DNA from: Cheilinus undulatus
Taxonomy: Eukaryota > Chordata > Actinopteri > Labriformes > Labridae
Direction: 5' to 3'
Length of the DNA stretch: 64,000 nt
Assembly: GCF_018320785.1 (NCBI RefSeq)
Contig: NC_054867.1
Location: forward strand, 31,189,855-31,253,854
Part shown: one piece after another, positions 39,301 through 64,000 of the stretch
Numbering within the stretch: position 1 is the stretch's first letter
Layout of the letters: each line of letters opens with the position of its first letter
Notes under the pieces: model-generated
The model's database searches: none
Told to the model about the DNA's origin: nothing
What the model saw: only the letters and a program-made list of their open reading frames with translations
Program-made: the position numbers and the translations under genes

Positions 39301-42300
39301 CAAATTTGTTTTTACCTGCACTATTACAGTAAATTTACTTGTTTAATGCAACGTCATTTCTGTAAGCATTTGTATTAAATTAAGGCCTTTTGATTTAAAA
39401 ATATAATAAATTCTGGTAGTGAGTATCAAATTAAGTGTATATATTTACATATATATTAAAATTATTCACAGCCTATCTCCTTATTTTAGGCACAAAAAAA
39501 ACGAGGACACATCTTTTTTAGAATGACTTTTAACATTTCTTAACACCTTTGGTTTTAATTTTGTTTTACTTTAACCAATTTTAATTATTTTAATGGCTTT
39601 TTAATGTTTGAGTGTCTTTTCTCTATTAATTTTATTTCTTTAATTTTTCACCCCATTCTTTTTTGTCTTATTGCTCACTCGTTTTCTTTGTCTTAGCTAT
39701 ACTTCCACAAACCACATAAAATGTATGTCTCTCCACCTGCAGCTTAAAGATCAGCTGTTTGAATCTATAGTGTAACAACCTAACTCTTTTTGTTGAGAAG
39801 ACTGATAATATGTGCTGAGTTTTTATATTACTACATACCAGTTAAAGATCAATCAAAGAGAGAGTGTTTTGATCAAGTAAAAATATTCTGTCATTTTTAA
39901 TATTTATAGTTTTGGTCTAGATATAGTCGATGAAACTCAAACATTTTAGTACAATTTTACTCAATAAAAATTCCTTACATTTTTGCTTTTCCTGATAGTA
40001 AAATCATTTATTCTCTTTGAGCTTATTTAATTAGCCAAATTTTTAAATCAATATAACTGTAAAACACTCATATTAATGCACAATCAGTACTCATGGATTT
40101 TGAATGCCCAGCAGTGCAGCACTTGAATTTTAGTCTTGTTTTAGTCTCCTTTATAAAAATTAAACTTACATGTTGTTAGAGTTTTTATTATCAAAGATCT
40201 ATTTTCAGCTAGTCTTGGTCTTGTCTTCCTCATGGTAAAAGGTAGTCGACTAACACTTTAAAAGTTTAAACTGATAAATTAACACCAGACCTGGAGTACT
40301 GTTTTTATCAGGTCTTTCTCATTGCTATCTGTTTTTTGTGGATTTATGGACTCCCATCTTCAACACACAAGTATCATCAGGAAACTTGTGATTCATCAGG
40401 TACGATTCCCCCCATCTTTCTTTCAAACATGATGAGCCTTCATCTCACAGTTTTCCTCTCTGTACTTGGGTCCATTAAAGTATTCTCTCACATTTATAGT
40501 AAAAGATGAATTAGTTTTTTTATACCTACAGACTTAGACAGCTGACCACTGCCCTCCAGGCAGAGAAACACAAAACAAAATAGCTTGATAGCCAAAAGGT
40601 GAAGGACTGATTTTTTTCAATAAAACATATATTTACTCTGACATTGTTTTAGGCTTTGTTTTTCTTAAAATTAGCAAAATTACATGGTGCAAACAACCCT
40701 GGTTGCATCACTGTATAGCCTAGCTTGTGACTGACTGGCCAAACTGACTAGCATCTCTTTTAGTTAATATACTTGCTTTAGACAAGTGCCTCATACGGCC
40801 CTGCTTCATTAATACCTATCCATTTGAAGTGAATATTTTCTTGTGTGCCAAGTCATTAAATGTTAACAAATGTTCTCCAATATTTTAGAGAGTTTAAGAA
40901 ATGATGTGATTTTGTGAATACCTGGTGAGGTTTGACAGCCTTGGCTAACTGTGGTGCAAGGAAAATGTCCTTCTCCTCTGCAGGGTGATTGATATTAACC
41001 AGTACACGACCCTGGGCGTCAGGCAGATTCAGGGCGTCATTGATGTGTGCACCACTGCTTTCCTCTGAGCCCGCTGTGCCTTCAGCATCCTCATCGGCAG
41101 ACTCACTGCTTATTTGCAATGCATCTTCATCACCAGAGCTGAGCTCAATCACATCTGTGCCATCAAAAGAGAAGAAAACACTGTATGAGAGCATAATAAT
41201 TTCCTTTACTTTTCCATGTTTGGTGCTGGAAGTTTACACTGTAGAATACAAGACTACAAGTTCATGGTTTTTTTCCTTTCAGATCCAACAGAACTTGCAA
41301 AAACAGAAAATAAAGTCCAAAAATGTAAATAACAAGAATGTCAAAGAAAAACATAACTCAAAGTCCAAAAACAGCAACTCACCAACCCACTTAGGTAGCC
41401 TTAATTAAATGAGTGAACATCTGTAGTACAGAAACCTCACGGTAAATTTAGAGCATCAGTATCAGCAGGTTATATAAGAGAGAGACAGCTTGTTTCTCAG
41501 ACTGATAGGAATATACATATTTTCAGACTACGATACAACTTACCATCTCTATGGGAGAGTACAGGCAGCTTGGCTTCCTCTTTGTCATCTTCATCACCGC
41601 TGCTGTCCAGACAGATCACATCTTGCTTGTTCAGAAAGGCCGGGACCAAGTGAGAAACTTCCCCTAGAAATGATGCTGGGTCCACTGTTGGAGACATGGG
41701 AAGATTAGTGGATATAAAATATATTAAATACTCAGAAATATTGGAATAAATTTTGACCGCAAAGATTTAGCTTCACAGATAGAGGGCCAGTCACCTAGCT
41801 GAGAGTCTGGAGCAGCTGGGGCAGGTGTTGGGAAGTCCTTCCTTTGCTGCTCCAGACGCTTCCGTCTCTCCATCTCCTCCTTTTGAGCTGCTTTGGTCCC
41901 AGCCTCAAGCTGATCCTCTTTCAACAGTTTTCTGTTAGCGTAAGAATAAAAATAAATTTAAATACAGACATTTAAGTGTGTATTATGACATATTTTTCTG
42001 ACTAATTATTTCAAATTACGAAAAGCCCAACAGAGCATGTCCAACAGAACACATACCTGATGTTCTTCCTCATGTGTGCAGGTTTAGAAGGCTTGGGGGG
42101 TTTAGAGCCTTTTGTAGACTTTGAGGATTTGGTTGATTTAGAGGCTTTTTGCTTCTTTGTTTTGCTTGAGAGTTTCTTGCTCTGGCTCAACTTCTCCGGG
42201 CTTCCTGGAGGTTGAGAGCAAGAGGCAGGTCTGGAGGCTGGTCTGGAAGGGGGTCTAGAGGGTGGCCTGGAGGACGGACGAGACGCAGGCTGCGATGGAG

Positions 42301-42762
42301 GCTCTGAGGATGGCTCTCCGGAGGTAGCTGAAGTGGAATCCTGGCCATCCTGGGCTTCGTCTGCCTTGCTCTGAGCACTTGCAGGCCGTTCTTGACAAAG
42401 AATAGAAAGTATTTCAGTGTGATACTCAAAGTATGAGTTGACAAGGTTTTACTTTTGCCACATAGTACAATAACATCTTACATCTCCTGTAATTACAGAT
42501 TGCTGATTAAATTCTGTATTTAATCTAAATTGATCTTTAACAAAACAACAGTAGCTTCTTCCCCTTTTCAGGTGTTGTGTACAGGTGCGGGACGGAACTC
42601 AATTTTTAACTCACCAACGCTATCACCTTCATCGTCTCCATCATTCTCATCCTCATCGTCGTCCATGTCCTCTTTGTCCTCCTCTTCTTCATTGTCCAGA
42701 TCCTCATCTTCACTGCTAAAGCTGGGCTCCAGGTCGCTCTCTGACATCGCCTCGTCAGACAT
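27370..42762 (-). CDS. rad54l2: Helicase ARIP4 / RAD54-like 2, SNF2-family ATPase (21 coding exons)
   Basis: Nuclear ATP-driven chromatin and steroid-receptor cofactor. Coding exons (descending): 42762-42615, 42390-42057, 41931-41795, 41684-41544, 41154-40922, 37928-37746, 37652-37519, 37289-37093, 36983-36641, 36554-36377, 36247-36020, 35012-34894, 34207-34089, 33699-33600, 33506-33301, 33115-32946, 32817-32621, 32268-32084, 31288-31199, 31125-31033, 28364-27370. They sum to 4530 nt in continuous phase: 1509 aa (human about 1467). The N-terminus is very acidic, then a Ser-Pro-Arg tract. Walker A is at 362-368 (SMGLGKT), the DEGH box at 519-522, and helicase motif VI near 893-903 ([11 protein letters not shown]). 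The Ser-rich tail ends [10 protein letters not shown], as in vertebrate ARIP4. DEGH and the NHPD/RYGQ context distinguish it from RAD54L and ATRX. Confidence 0.95.
29530..29634 (-). mobile_element. hAT-like (Charlie-style) terminus
   Basis: Read on the minus strand it begins AGGGGTGTCCAAACTATGG, then GGCCTGTGGGCC and TGGCCCGTGG, a classic hAT terminal sequence in vertebrates. The matching end was not found nearby. Confidence 0.55.
30715..30890. repeat. Second copy of the interspersed repeat at 6765-7450
   Basis: Shares over 100 aligned bases with 7345-7450 at high similarity, and ends in ACTTTACAGGAACTTTAAA, the inverted complement of the first copy's left end. Confidence 0.6.
31429..32067 (+). 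mobile_element. TA-flanked Tc1/mariner-type MITE in rad54l2 intron
   Basis: The right part (about 31640-32067) is homologous to 59225-59543: both have 'gtgagtaa(g/a)cat', 'aataaatcc(t/g)tag' and end ACATGACTG followed by TA. The left end CAGTACTGTGCATAATTTTTAG, preceded by TA, is also a Tc1-style terminus. It could, however, belong to a different element joined to this one. Confidence 0.55.
38140..38292 (-). repeat. tRNA-derived SINE, minus orientation
   Basis: On the minus strand it carries a B-box-like 'ggttgcaggatccattccc' and a tail 'gaagctgtcccaatggaatgaaggc'. This is the same layout as the two SINE copies in bap1 intron 4. It lies in the 3-kb rad54l2 intron between exons ending at 40922 and starting at 37928. 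Confidence 0.55.
38296..38425 (+). mobile_element. MITE-like repeat
   Basis: 'caggggtggactgg', then 'gcatactgggcattttccc' and 'gcaggggcggccca', resembles a widespread vertebrate DNA-transposon end rich in GGGC words. It adjoins the SINE. Boundaries are uncertain. Confidence 0.4.
38430..40860. other. rad54l2 large intron, AT-rich remainder
   Basis: No exon, RNA gene or bounded repeat recognised. Confidence 0.45.
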
Positions 42763-42816
42763 GGCGTCTTACAAAGGCTTTCACAGTATTACCTGCACAC
42801 CTTCATCAGAGCCCTG
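42763..42816 (-). other. rad54l2: 5' UTR part of the first coding exon of rad54l2
   Basis: An acceptor (TTACCTCAG|GGCTC) lies 54 bases upstream of the ATG. It pairs with the noncoding-exon donor at 43745. Confidence 0.6.
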
Positions 42817-43744
42817 AGGTAATGAAACACATCACATATCAATATTACAGTGACATGCATTGTTACCTGACAACATTTTACATACAGCAAGTTTTTTAAA
42901 CTAAATTAAGCATAATCTTAATCCTTCCCTTAGAGGATTTCATTTTTATGTTGTTCATGGTTTTGTAATAAATTAATTTGTGTTTTTTTTTGGATCAAGC
43001 GCTTTCTATATAAAAACATTGTGCTTACATGTTGTATGGGGAAAGTACATTTACAGTCTTTTAAAATTAGATTAATACTATTATCCTATAATCTTCAAAC
43101 AGTATGTTTAAAGCAGTAACATTACATAGATAGTAGGTATCTGGGAACACAATGTGAAATGTGTTAAAAATGTTTTAACTACCAGATCATTATCTCGACT
43201 TTTAATTTTAAAGTTTACTTTGTACATGACGTACCCATCACAGGGATTTTATCCAATGGCTTTGGAGATCAGGATGGAGGCAGCTAGCAAATAGCATGAA
43301 GCTATTTCTGCAGCCTCTGTTCTCATTTTCTTGTAATTGTTATTAAACATAAATATTAAACATCTGTTTAAAGCATCTCGGATCGTACCATACCGAACGC
43401 ATATCAATAATATTTCTTCCAAGACTCATTCAGAAGACAAAACGTGCTAGCCAATTACACAACAATAAACGCAAATACAGCCGCTAAAACCACGAATTTC
43501 ATTGACTTTTTCATTATCCATTGATGGTGGCAAAGCAGGATAGCTGGCTGTAACTTGTGACAGAAGAAGAGCAGCTTTTTCTGCCAAACTGAGAGTGAAG
43601 TTGGCTGTCATAGCGAGATAACAATCTTACATTGTGTAGGTGTTACGTTCACGTAGCTAATGCTAGCCTGTATTACAACAAGGCTAACAGTGTCGGTAAG
43701 CTCAGACGCTACACTTCAACTCACACTCGGTGTTTGCTGCTTAC

Positions 43745-43900
43745 CTCAAAAGCGGTTAGACTGTAGTCCTCGAGAAACTTCCCCGTGCAAACAATAATCG
43801 ATTAATTAATTCAACAATAACTGTGAAAATGAACAGATAAACGTTGGTAATTTCCAATTTTCCAGTGTTACCATAAATACCGTCCCCGTAAAGGATTCTC
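43745..43900 (-). promoter_or_regulatory. rad54l2: Noncoding first exon and promoter of rad54l2
   Basis: The minus strand shows a clear donor, GCTTTTGAG|GTAAGC, with exon end at about 43745. It lies about 0.9 kb upstream of the acceptor before the coding start. CpG dinucleotides concentrate here, as expected for a vertebrate promoter. The transcription start is unknown; the trinucleotide array begins within about 200 bases upstream. Confidence 0.5.
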
Positions 43901-43934
43901 CGACGAAGGTTCCGGGTGTAAAAAGCCCGAAAGC

Positions 43935-45093
43935 GATGCAAAAATCGTATGACTCCTACTACTACATCTGCTACCTCTGCTACTACTATTACCGCAACTA
44001 CAACTACTTCTACTGCTCCTTCTAGTGCTACTATTATAACCACTACTACTACTGTAACTACTACTGCTACTATAATTACTACTATTTAATACCACTACTA
44101 ATTCTAGTACTGCTACTACCACTGCTGCTGCTTCTGCTACTTCAGTAGTACTCGCATTTATACTACTACTTCAATTTCTACAAGTACAACTTCTATTACT
44201 ATTACTTTTACTTCTACTGCTATACTACTACCCTTACTATTATTACTATTACTAATACTACTAACGCTTCTACTGCTACCACTACTTCTACTTCTTCTAT
44301 ACTACTACCACTACCACTGCAACTACTACTACTACTCTACCTGTACTACACCACTATTAAAAATAATGCTTCAACTTCTAACAATACTAACTATAATTCT
44401 ATCACCACTCTTTGTATTATCTCTACTACTACTACTATCGATAGTACTTCTACTACTACTGCTACTATGTCTTCTTGTACTGTTACTACTTCTACTACAA
44501 CTACATCTACTAGCCCACTTCTACACTACTACTTCTAATTCTACTACTACTAGCCTACTAGGCTTATTCTGCACTACTACTTATACTAGCCTACTTCTAC
44601 TACTAGGCTTCTTCTACCGCTACTGCTACTAATGAGTTAGGGATTGCTTTACTGAGCACTGATCCCTTTTGCAGGGCACAAGTAGACTATATTGTGCTTA
44701 TTCAGAATCTACAACTTGTACTAATTCTACTGCTAGGCTACTCCTACTTCTCTACTTATACCTTGTCTACTACTACTACTAACCTACTTCTAACTCTACT
44801 CCTACGACTAGGCTACTTCTACTTCAGCTTCAGCTACTACTCGTAGGACTACTACAACCTCTACTACTTTTACTCTGCTTCTACCTTTAGGCTTCTTTTA
44901 CCTGCAAGACTAGGCTACTGCTACTTGTATGTCTACTTCTACCACTTTTACTTCCACTATTACTAGACAACCTCTACTTCTTCTACTACTACTAGGCTAC
45001 TTTTACTGCCACTTCTAGGCTACGTCTACTTCTATTTTTAGGCTTCTTCTACCTCTATGATTAGGCTACTGCTACTTGTACTTCTACTTCTAC
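43935..45093 (+). repeat. Degenerate CTA-trinucleotide array, left part
   Basis: About 1.16 kb dominated by TAC/CTA/CTT triplets with many point changes. It includes recurring 'aggctacttctacttc' units, so there is a higher-order period above the 3-bp one. Long accidental open frames here (for example Leu-rich ones) are artefacts of the triplets. It starts next to the rad54l2 first exon and resumes at 47021 after a transposon insertion. Confidence 0.92.
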
Positions 45094-45561
45094 TACACCA
45101 CTTTCCACATTATTAAGCAAATGACATTTTTCTCTTATTTTCTGAAATATTAATGCAAATGACAGAGCATTTTTCAAGTCATCAGCCATTAGAGCATAAT
45201 TCAAACGTTTTTTTTTTAACAAACTTCATAATGATAACCATTATTTGTTTTTTAAACAAAACCCCCAAAATGCACTTTCCCACATCATTAAGCACAACAG
45301 AGTTTTAAACATTTTTTTAGTTGTAAAGAACTGAAAATGGTCATTTGTTGAATTTGCAGCATTAGGAGGTCATATTTACTGAAATCAAAATCTATTTCAA
45401 TCTAAAACATCTTTACAGGCAAAGTTACATGTTAACATAAAGACCACTTCTTTGATATCACCTCACAATTCTAGCATTCATTGAACTTGTGAGTTTTTTG
45501 AGAGATTTTCTGCTTGAATTTCTTTGCAGGATGTCAGAATATCCTCCCAGAGCTGCTGTTT

Positions 45562-46430
45562 TTATGTGAACTGCCTCCCACCCTCATAGATCTTTCGCTT
45601 GAGGATGCTCCAAAGGTTCTCAGTAGGGTTGAGGTCAGGGGAGGATGGGGGCCACACCATGAGTTTCTCTCCTTTTATGCCCATAGCAGCCAATGACACA
45701 GAGGGATTCTTTGCAGCATGAGATGGTGCATTGTCATGCATGATGAAAATTTTGCTACAGAAGGCACTGTCCTTTTTTACCATGGAAGAAAGTGGTCTGT
45801 CAGAAACTCTATATGCTTTGCTGAGGTCATTTTCACACCTTCAGGGATCCTAAGGGGCCTACCAGCTCTCTCCTCATGAATCCGGCCCAAAACATGACTC
45901 CGCCACCTTTTTGCTGACGTCACAACCTTATTGGGACATGGTGGCCATCCACCAACCATCCACTACTCCTCCATTTGGACCATCCAGGGTTGCACAGCAC
46001 TCATCAGTAAACATAACTGTTTGAAAATGAGTCTTCATGTATTTCTGGGCCCACTGCAAACGTTCCTACTTGTGAGCATTGGTTAGGGGTGGCTGAATAG
46101 TAGGTTTATGCACGACTGCAAGCCTCTGGAGGATCCTACACCTTGAGGTTGGTGGGACTCCAGAGGCACCAGCAGCTTCAAATACCTGTTTGCTGCTTTG
46201 TAATGACATTTTAGCATCTGCTCTCTTAATCTGATGAACTTGTCTGTCAGAAACCTTCCTCATTATGCCTTTATCTGCACAAACCAATCTGTGCTCTGAA
46301 TCAGCCACAAATTTCTTCACAGTACGTTGATCATTATTAATTTTTGTGAAATATCTAATGTTTTCATTCCTTGTCCAAGGCATTACACTATTTGACACTT
46401 TTCAGCAGCAGAGAGATCCTTTTTCTTTCC
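45562..46430 (-). pseudogene. Broken Tc1-like transposase
   Basis: Minus-strand fragments in order: an N-terminal helix-turn-helix part (46398-46066), a segment with FTDE, the likely first catalytic Asp (about 46065-45790), and a C-terminal part with HDNAPSH and SPDLNPTENLW, which carries the later DDE residues (45783-45562). Visible breaks are a stop codon near 46065, a frame change near 45780, and frame loss near the start around 46385. The element is therefore dead for self-movement. Confidence 0.88.
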
Positions 46431-46553
46431 TATATTGCTGAAACCTGTGGCCTGCTTAATAATGTGGAAAAGTGTATTTTGAGGTTTTTATTTAAAAAGA
46501 AATAATGGTTATCATTATGAAGTTTGTTCAAAATCATCTGAGTTATGCTTTAA

Positions 46554-46921
46554 AGGTGCAGTGTGTAATATTTAGCCTATTAGCATTTAGCAAAACAAGC
46601 TTGGTTAAAATGAAACATAACATTTATAAGTAGATTGATCTAAATTAGTATTGACATCTGATAACACATTTTTTAAATTTATGTTTTAAATTAACTCAGA
46701 ATAAGCCTTTTATTCATACATAGGGAGGGTCCCCCCCAAGGACGCTGCCATCTTGGATTTTTGCATTTTGCCTGTTTCTATGGCACCATAGAAGGAACCA
46801 AATAACAGTTAAGCATGTATTGATTTTTAAACTTCACTGGTTCCCATAGTTATCACCAGAGAAATGAGCATCACACTCCAGAATTGACTGTTAGATAGTC
46901 CCAATTTTACACACTGTACCT
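46554..46921. mobile_element. TTAA-flanked MITE nested in the Tc1-like element
   Basis: Starts AGGTGCAGTGTGTAA and ends TTACACACTGTACCT, inverted repeats with one mismatch. TTAA lies on both sides (46550-46553 and 46922-46925), the piggyBac-type target duplication. Removing it restores the pairing of the host element's two inverted repeats across the site. 368 bp, noncoding. Confidence 0.85.
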
Positions 46922-47020
46922 TTAACGGCTGATGACTTGAAAAATACTCTGTCATTTGCATTAATATTTCAGAAAATACGAGAAAAATGTCATTTGCTTA
47001 ATAATGTGGAAAGTGGTGTA

Positions 47021-47312
47021 TTACTAGGTTACCTCTACTTCTATTACTATTACTAGGCTACTTTTACTGTTACTTCTACCTTTAGGCTTCTTCTACCTCC
47101 ACTACTAGGCTATTGCTACTTGTATGCCTACTTCTACTATTACTAGGCTACCTCTACTTCTACTCCTATTACTAGGCCACTTTACTGCCACTTATGGACT
47201 AGTTGTATGACAAGGCTACCTCTACCTTCACTTTTACGTACTACTTCTGCTTCTTTTATATCTAGGCAACTTTTACTTCTACTACTACTGGGCTATCTCT
47301 GCTTCTACCTAA
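47021..47312 (+). repeat. CTA-trinucleotide array, right part
   Basis: Continuation of the array at 43935-45093, with the same 'ctacttctactattactaggctac' style units, on the far side of the Tc1-like insertion. Confidence 0.9.
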
Positions 47313-48430
47313 TGTATGTGGTGGGGCATCAGCGTGCAAATGTTATAAATCCATAGTAAAAAATATTTTTAAAGAAAAATAAACAGATTAAAATGAAATG
47401 TCATTAAACCCTTAACACCTCTGTAATAAAATAATCAAGGATTAATGGGCTACTTTATGATTTTACACAGACACCAAAGGAAGAATGTCACTAAGAATAA
47501 ACTTAATACTGAGAAACACTTTATTGTACTTAACTGCACTTTCTGCACTTTTTCCCCCCATTTAAAAGCTTTTTGAACAATTAAGAACAAAAAGACAGAC
47601 AAGTGCTCAAATACAATTATGAAAACATATGAATAATTAAGTATAAAAAAAGAAAGAAAATGTTGGGATATTCCTGACAGTAATTTAAAAGAGATTACAG
47701 AAATTCATCAGATCCGGTCACATGGTTCAATTCCATGAGTCTCAAACTATATCAACTGTTCTGTTATTTTTTTTTAACTGCCTATATGTTTTAGAGTCTT
47801 AATGTATTATTGTAGTTCATTATGGAATATATTGTCTTATTCTGCATATGTGAATATGGAGTTTTCCAAACAGTACAGTCATTAAGCGGACAATAAGTTC
47901 TATGTAACATTTGTCATGTTTGCAATACATTATGATACTACAAAACACTACAAGACACTACAAAAAAGTACATTTATTTTCTATATCTGAAAATTTGGCA
48001 AGACAGATATTGGTGGAATATATGTTGTCCAATATTTTGACATGCAATACTTTAACCTTGTTGGAAAGAAACTTTCTCCTTTTGTCCACCGAGAGCATTT
48101 TGTCAAGTTTTGTCAACAGGGCACCAAAGAGGGCACTTCATCGCGATTATCTACCATTAAGGCATCCAAAACTGCACAATCGCTGCAGTTTTTCCCAGCA
48201 TTAGGACTTCGAGGGGAGCGATCCACCAATGATAGTGGGATAAAGGATAAAATTAGAAGGTTATAACTATCATAAATAATATGTATGACGCCTTATATAT
48301 CTCGTTGTATTCCAATTCTCATAGACATTGCTTGATTTGCCTTGACTTTATCAACATTTTGGATAATTATTGTTTTACAGCTTTTTAATGAAACTATATG
48401 CACTAATGATCTATAATGATTCATTCGTTG
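47313..48430. other. Intergenic DNA between the array and bap1
   Basis: AT-rich, no gene or bounded repeat seen. It contains direct repeats of 'actacaaaacactacaagacactacaaaa' style near 47938-47970. Confidence 0.45.
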
Positions 48431-48668
48431 TTTCACTTTCTCGGTTCTGACAACAGGAAGGCGCTGGCAGGACTGTTTTCTGAAACCCCCCCCGGTCGAT
48501 TTTTGATGACGTAATTTGTAGGCGGCTAAATCTCTATTGTGTTTATCTTGAGCTTCATACAGTTGTTTCGTGAATGGATACGGCGTTCTCGCTAAAGATT
48601 CATTACCCCCATTTAAGCATGGACTGGAACACGTCTTAAATGTTACACATCTGTGCACATATGCAAAA
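48430..48668 (+). promoter_or_regulatory. bap1: Probable bap1 promoter and 5' UTR
   Basis: Contains an ETS-type ACAGGAAG near 48455 and a CRE-like TGACGTAA near 48507, within 220 bases of the bap1 ATG. There is no intron between the motifs and the ATG that I can see. Assignment is by motif and position. Confidence 0.45.
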
Positions 48669-62973
<14,305 letters not shown>

Positions 62974-63770
62974 ATACAAACAATCATAACTTGTGTGAAA
63001 AACTTCCTCCAGCGAGCAGCGAGCAATCACCACAAAATACAAGAAACTCATGCACTCCTCAGGCTGTCTCATGATGGCAGTTTAGTATTGTATTTTAGTC
63101 AGAGGCTCCTCCTACTCATGAAATCAACTGTGTGATTGGCTAGTTTTTTAAAACTTCCTGTATATATGCGCTACCAATTTAGTCTACATGTACATTTATC
63201 TCTTTCTTGTGCTACTGCTATTGGCAGATTGTAAATATGAAAATAAGGCATGTTCCCACAGTGCAGCTGAAGCTTTTTCATCTTGCTGAGTTCTCAGTTC
63301 AGAATGTCACTGAATACTAAATTTGGAATCAGTAAGTCTTACTCGTGCTTTTATTGTGCCAATTTGGTATTGAATGTTTCCACATTGTTGATTTCCTCTA
63401 GTCTATCTGTTCTCTGGCTGCTACACTGTTCATGCAGAACAAGCATCTTTTAAACACAGTCTTCATGGAAATTTTTAAACTTGCGAGGAAGTCACAGTGC
63501 ATCTAGGCTTTCTCTTTTCATAGGAATGTCTTGTCAGCTAAAGCGTGCTAGGTATGTATGTTTGTATTCCTCAAGGTCACCAATAGAAAAACAATATTCT
63601 GTTATTTTTCTATACAAGAATGGCTTTTAGAGTGAGTGATTAATGAGTCTGATGGTTCATTTGTGTGGTTTTGTATATATGTATCTGTTAAATGGCTTAC
63701 CTGTACATTGAGTTGTTTTTCTTTGTGCCTGCAAATCCAACCTACAATAAAGTCAGAAAAAATATTTTGC
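62974..63770 (+). other. bap1: 3' UTR of bap1
   Basis: Runs from the stop codon to shortly after the AATAAA at 63746. No repeat seen. Confidence 0.7.
63746..63751 (+). terminator. bap1: Poly(A) signal of bap1
   Basis: AATAAA, 773 bases after the stop codon, followed by an AT-rich stretch. No other canonical AATAAA was noticed between the stop and this site. Confidence 0.7.
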
Positions 63771-64000
63771 TTTACCTTACCTTTTTTAGGGGGAAGATTT
63801 GTGCCAGTTAACAGCTTTTCAGTATGAACGTGAATGGATTTGGTGGGATGAAAACTATGTTATAACATTGCTGAAAGTCTAAATCACAAAACATGTGTTG
63901 CAAATATAGGAAGACTTGTTATATTGTGTTTCTAGGTGTGTTAAATCAACCTGATTGTTTCATTGTAGTGACAGTTGGTGTACACTAGGGAGAGCAATCA

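Larger units (their letters stand above)
45096..47018 (-). mobile_element. Tc1-like transposon with IR/DR ends
   Basis: Starts CACCACTTTCCACATTATTAAG and ends with its exact inverted complement, flanked by TA at 45094-45095 and 47019-47020. Inverted repeats are about 200 bp long. Each holds a second copy of the end motif facing the same way (inner copies 45272-45293 and 46454-46474), the IR/DR layout known from some Tc1-like fish elements such as Sleeping Beauty. The element encodes one damaged transposase and has a MITE in its right repeat. Without the MITE and one TTAA it would be about 1.55 kb, near normal for the family. Confidence 0.93.

Noticed and set aside
43868-44122. Ser/Tyr-rich and Val-rich open frames on the minus strand
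   Set aside because: Also shadows of the trinucleotide array, overlapping the rad54l2 first-exon region without coding similarity.
44366-44632. 88-codon open frame with a Leu-rich, membrane-like product
   Set aside because: It is a translation of the CTA/CTT triplet array. The same composition runs through the whole array in all frames, and there is no gene context.
45562-45783. Possible host gene, because of a conserved domain with SPDLNPTENLW
   Set aside because: This is the C-terminal part of a Tc1-like transposase lying within clear inverted repeats, with stops and frame changes.

Overview
The window is vertebrate nuclear DNA, almost certainly from a ray-finned (teleost) fish. It holds four intron-containing genes with GT/AG splice sites, whose joined proteins are close to full-length orthologues of RASSF1, CYB561D2, RAD54L2 and BAP1. 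The human copies all lie in chromosome band 3p21, so this looks like a conserved synteny block. The noncoding DNA is full of fish-type Tc1/mariner and hAT elements, MITEs and tRNA-derived SINEs. No operon, CRISPR array, phage or plasmid feature is present. Exon ends were read by eye from splice consensus, reading phase and remembered family sequence; no alignment was run.

Layout. 1-2.6 kb: intergenic, with one promoter-like stretch. 2.6-12.6 kb: rassf1 on the minus strand, six coding exons, plus an internal alternative first exon that matches the mammalian RASSF1C start. 12.6-16.4 kb: transposon remains. 16.48-17.55 kb: cyb561d2 on the plus strand, three coding exons. 17.7-27.4 kb: hAT elements and a possible long rad54l2 3' UTR. 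27.4-43.9 kb: rad54l2 on the minus strand, 21 coding exons and a noncoding first exon. 43.9-47.3 kb: a degenerate CTA-trinucleotide array, split by a Tc1-like element that itself carries a MITE. 48.4-63.8 kb: bap1 on the plus strand, 17 coding exons with a poly(A) signal.

The genes do not form one pathway. rassf1 encodes a microtubule/Hippo-linked scaffold, cyb561d2 a transmembrane electron carrier, rad54l2 a SNF2-family ATPase and bap1 a nuclear deubiquitinase. rad54l2 and bap1 are both chromatin regulators and are transcribed head-to-head. I saw no clear evidence of a wholly new biological system. The most useful observations are the RASSF1C-like exon, the trinucleotide array with nested transposons between two divergent promoters, and the direct rassf1-cyb561d2 adjacency without the genes found between them in mammals.
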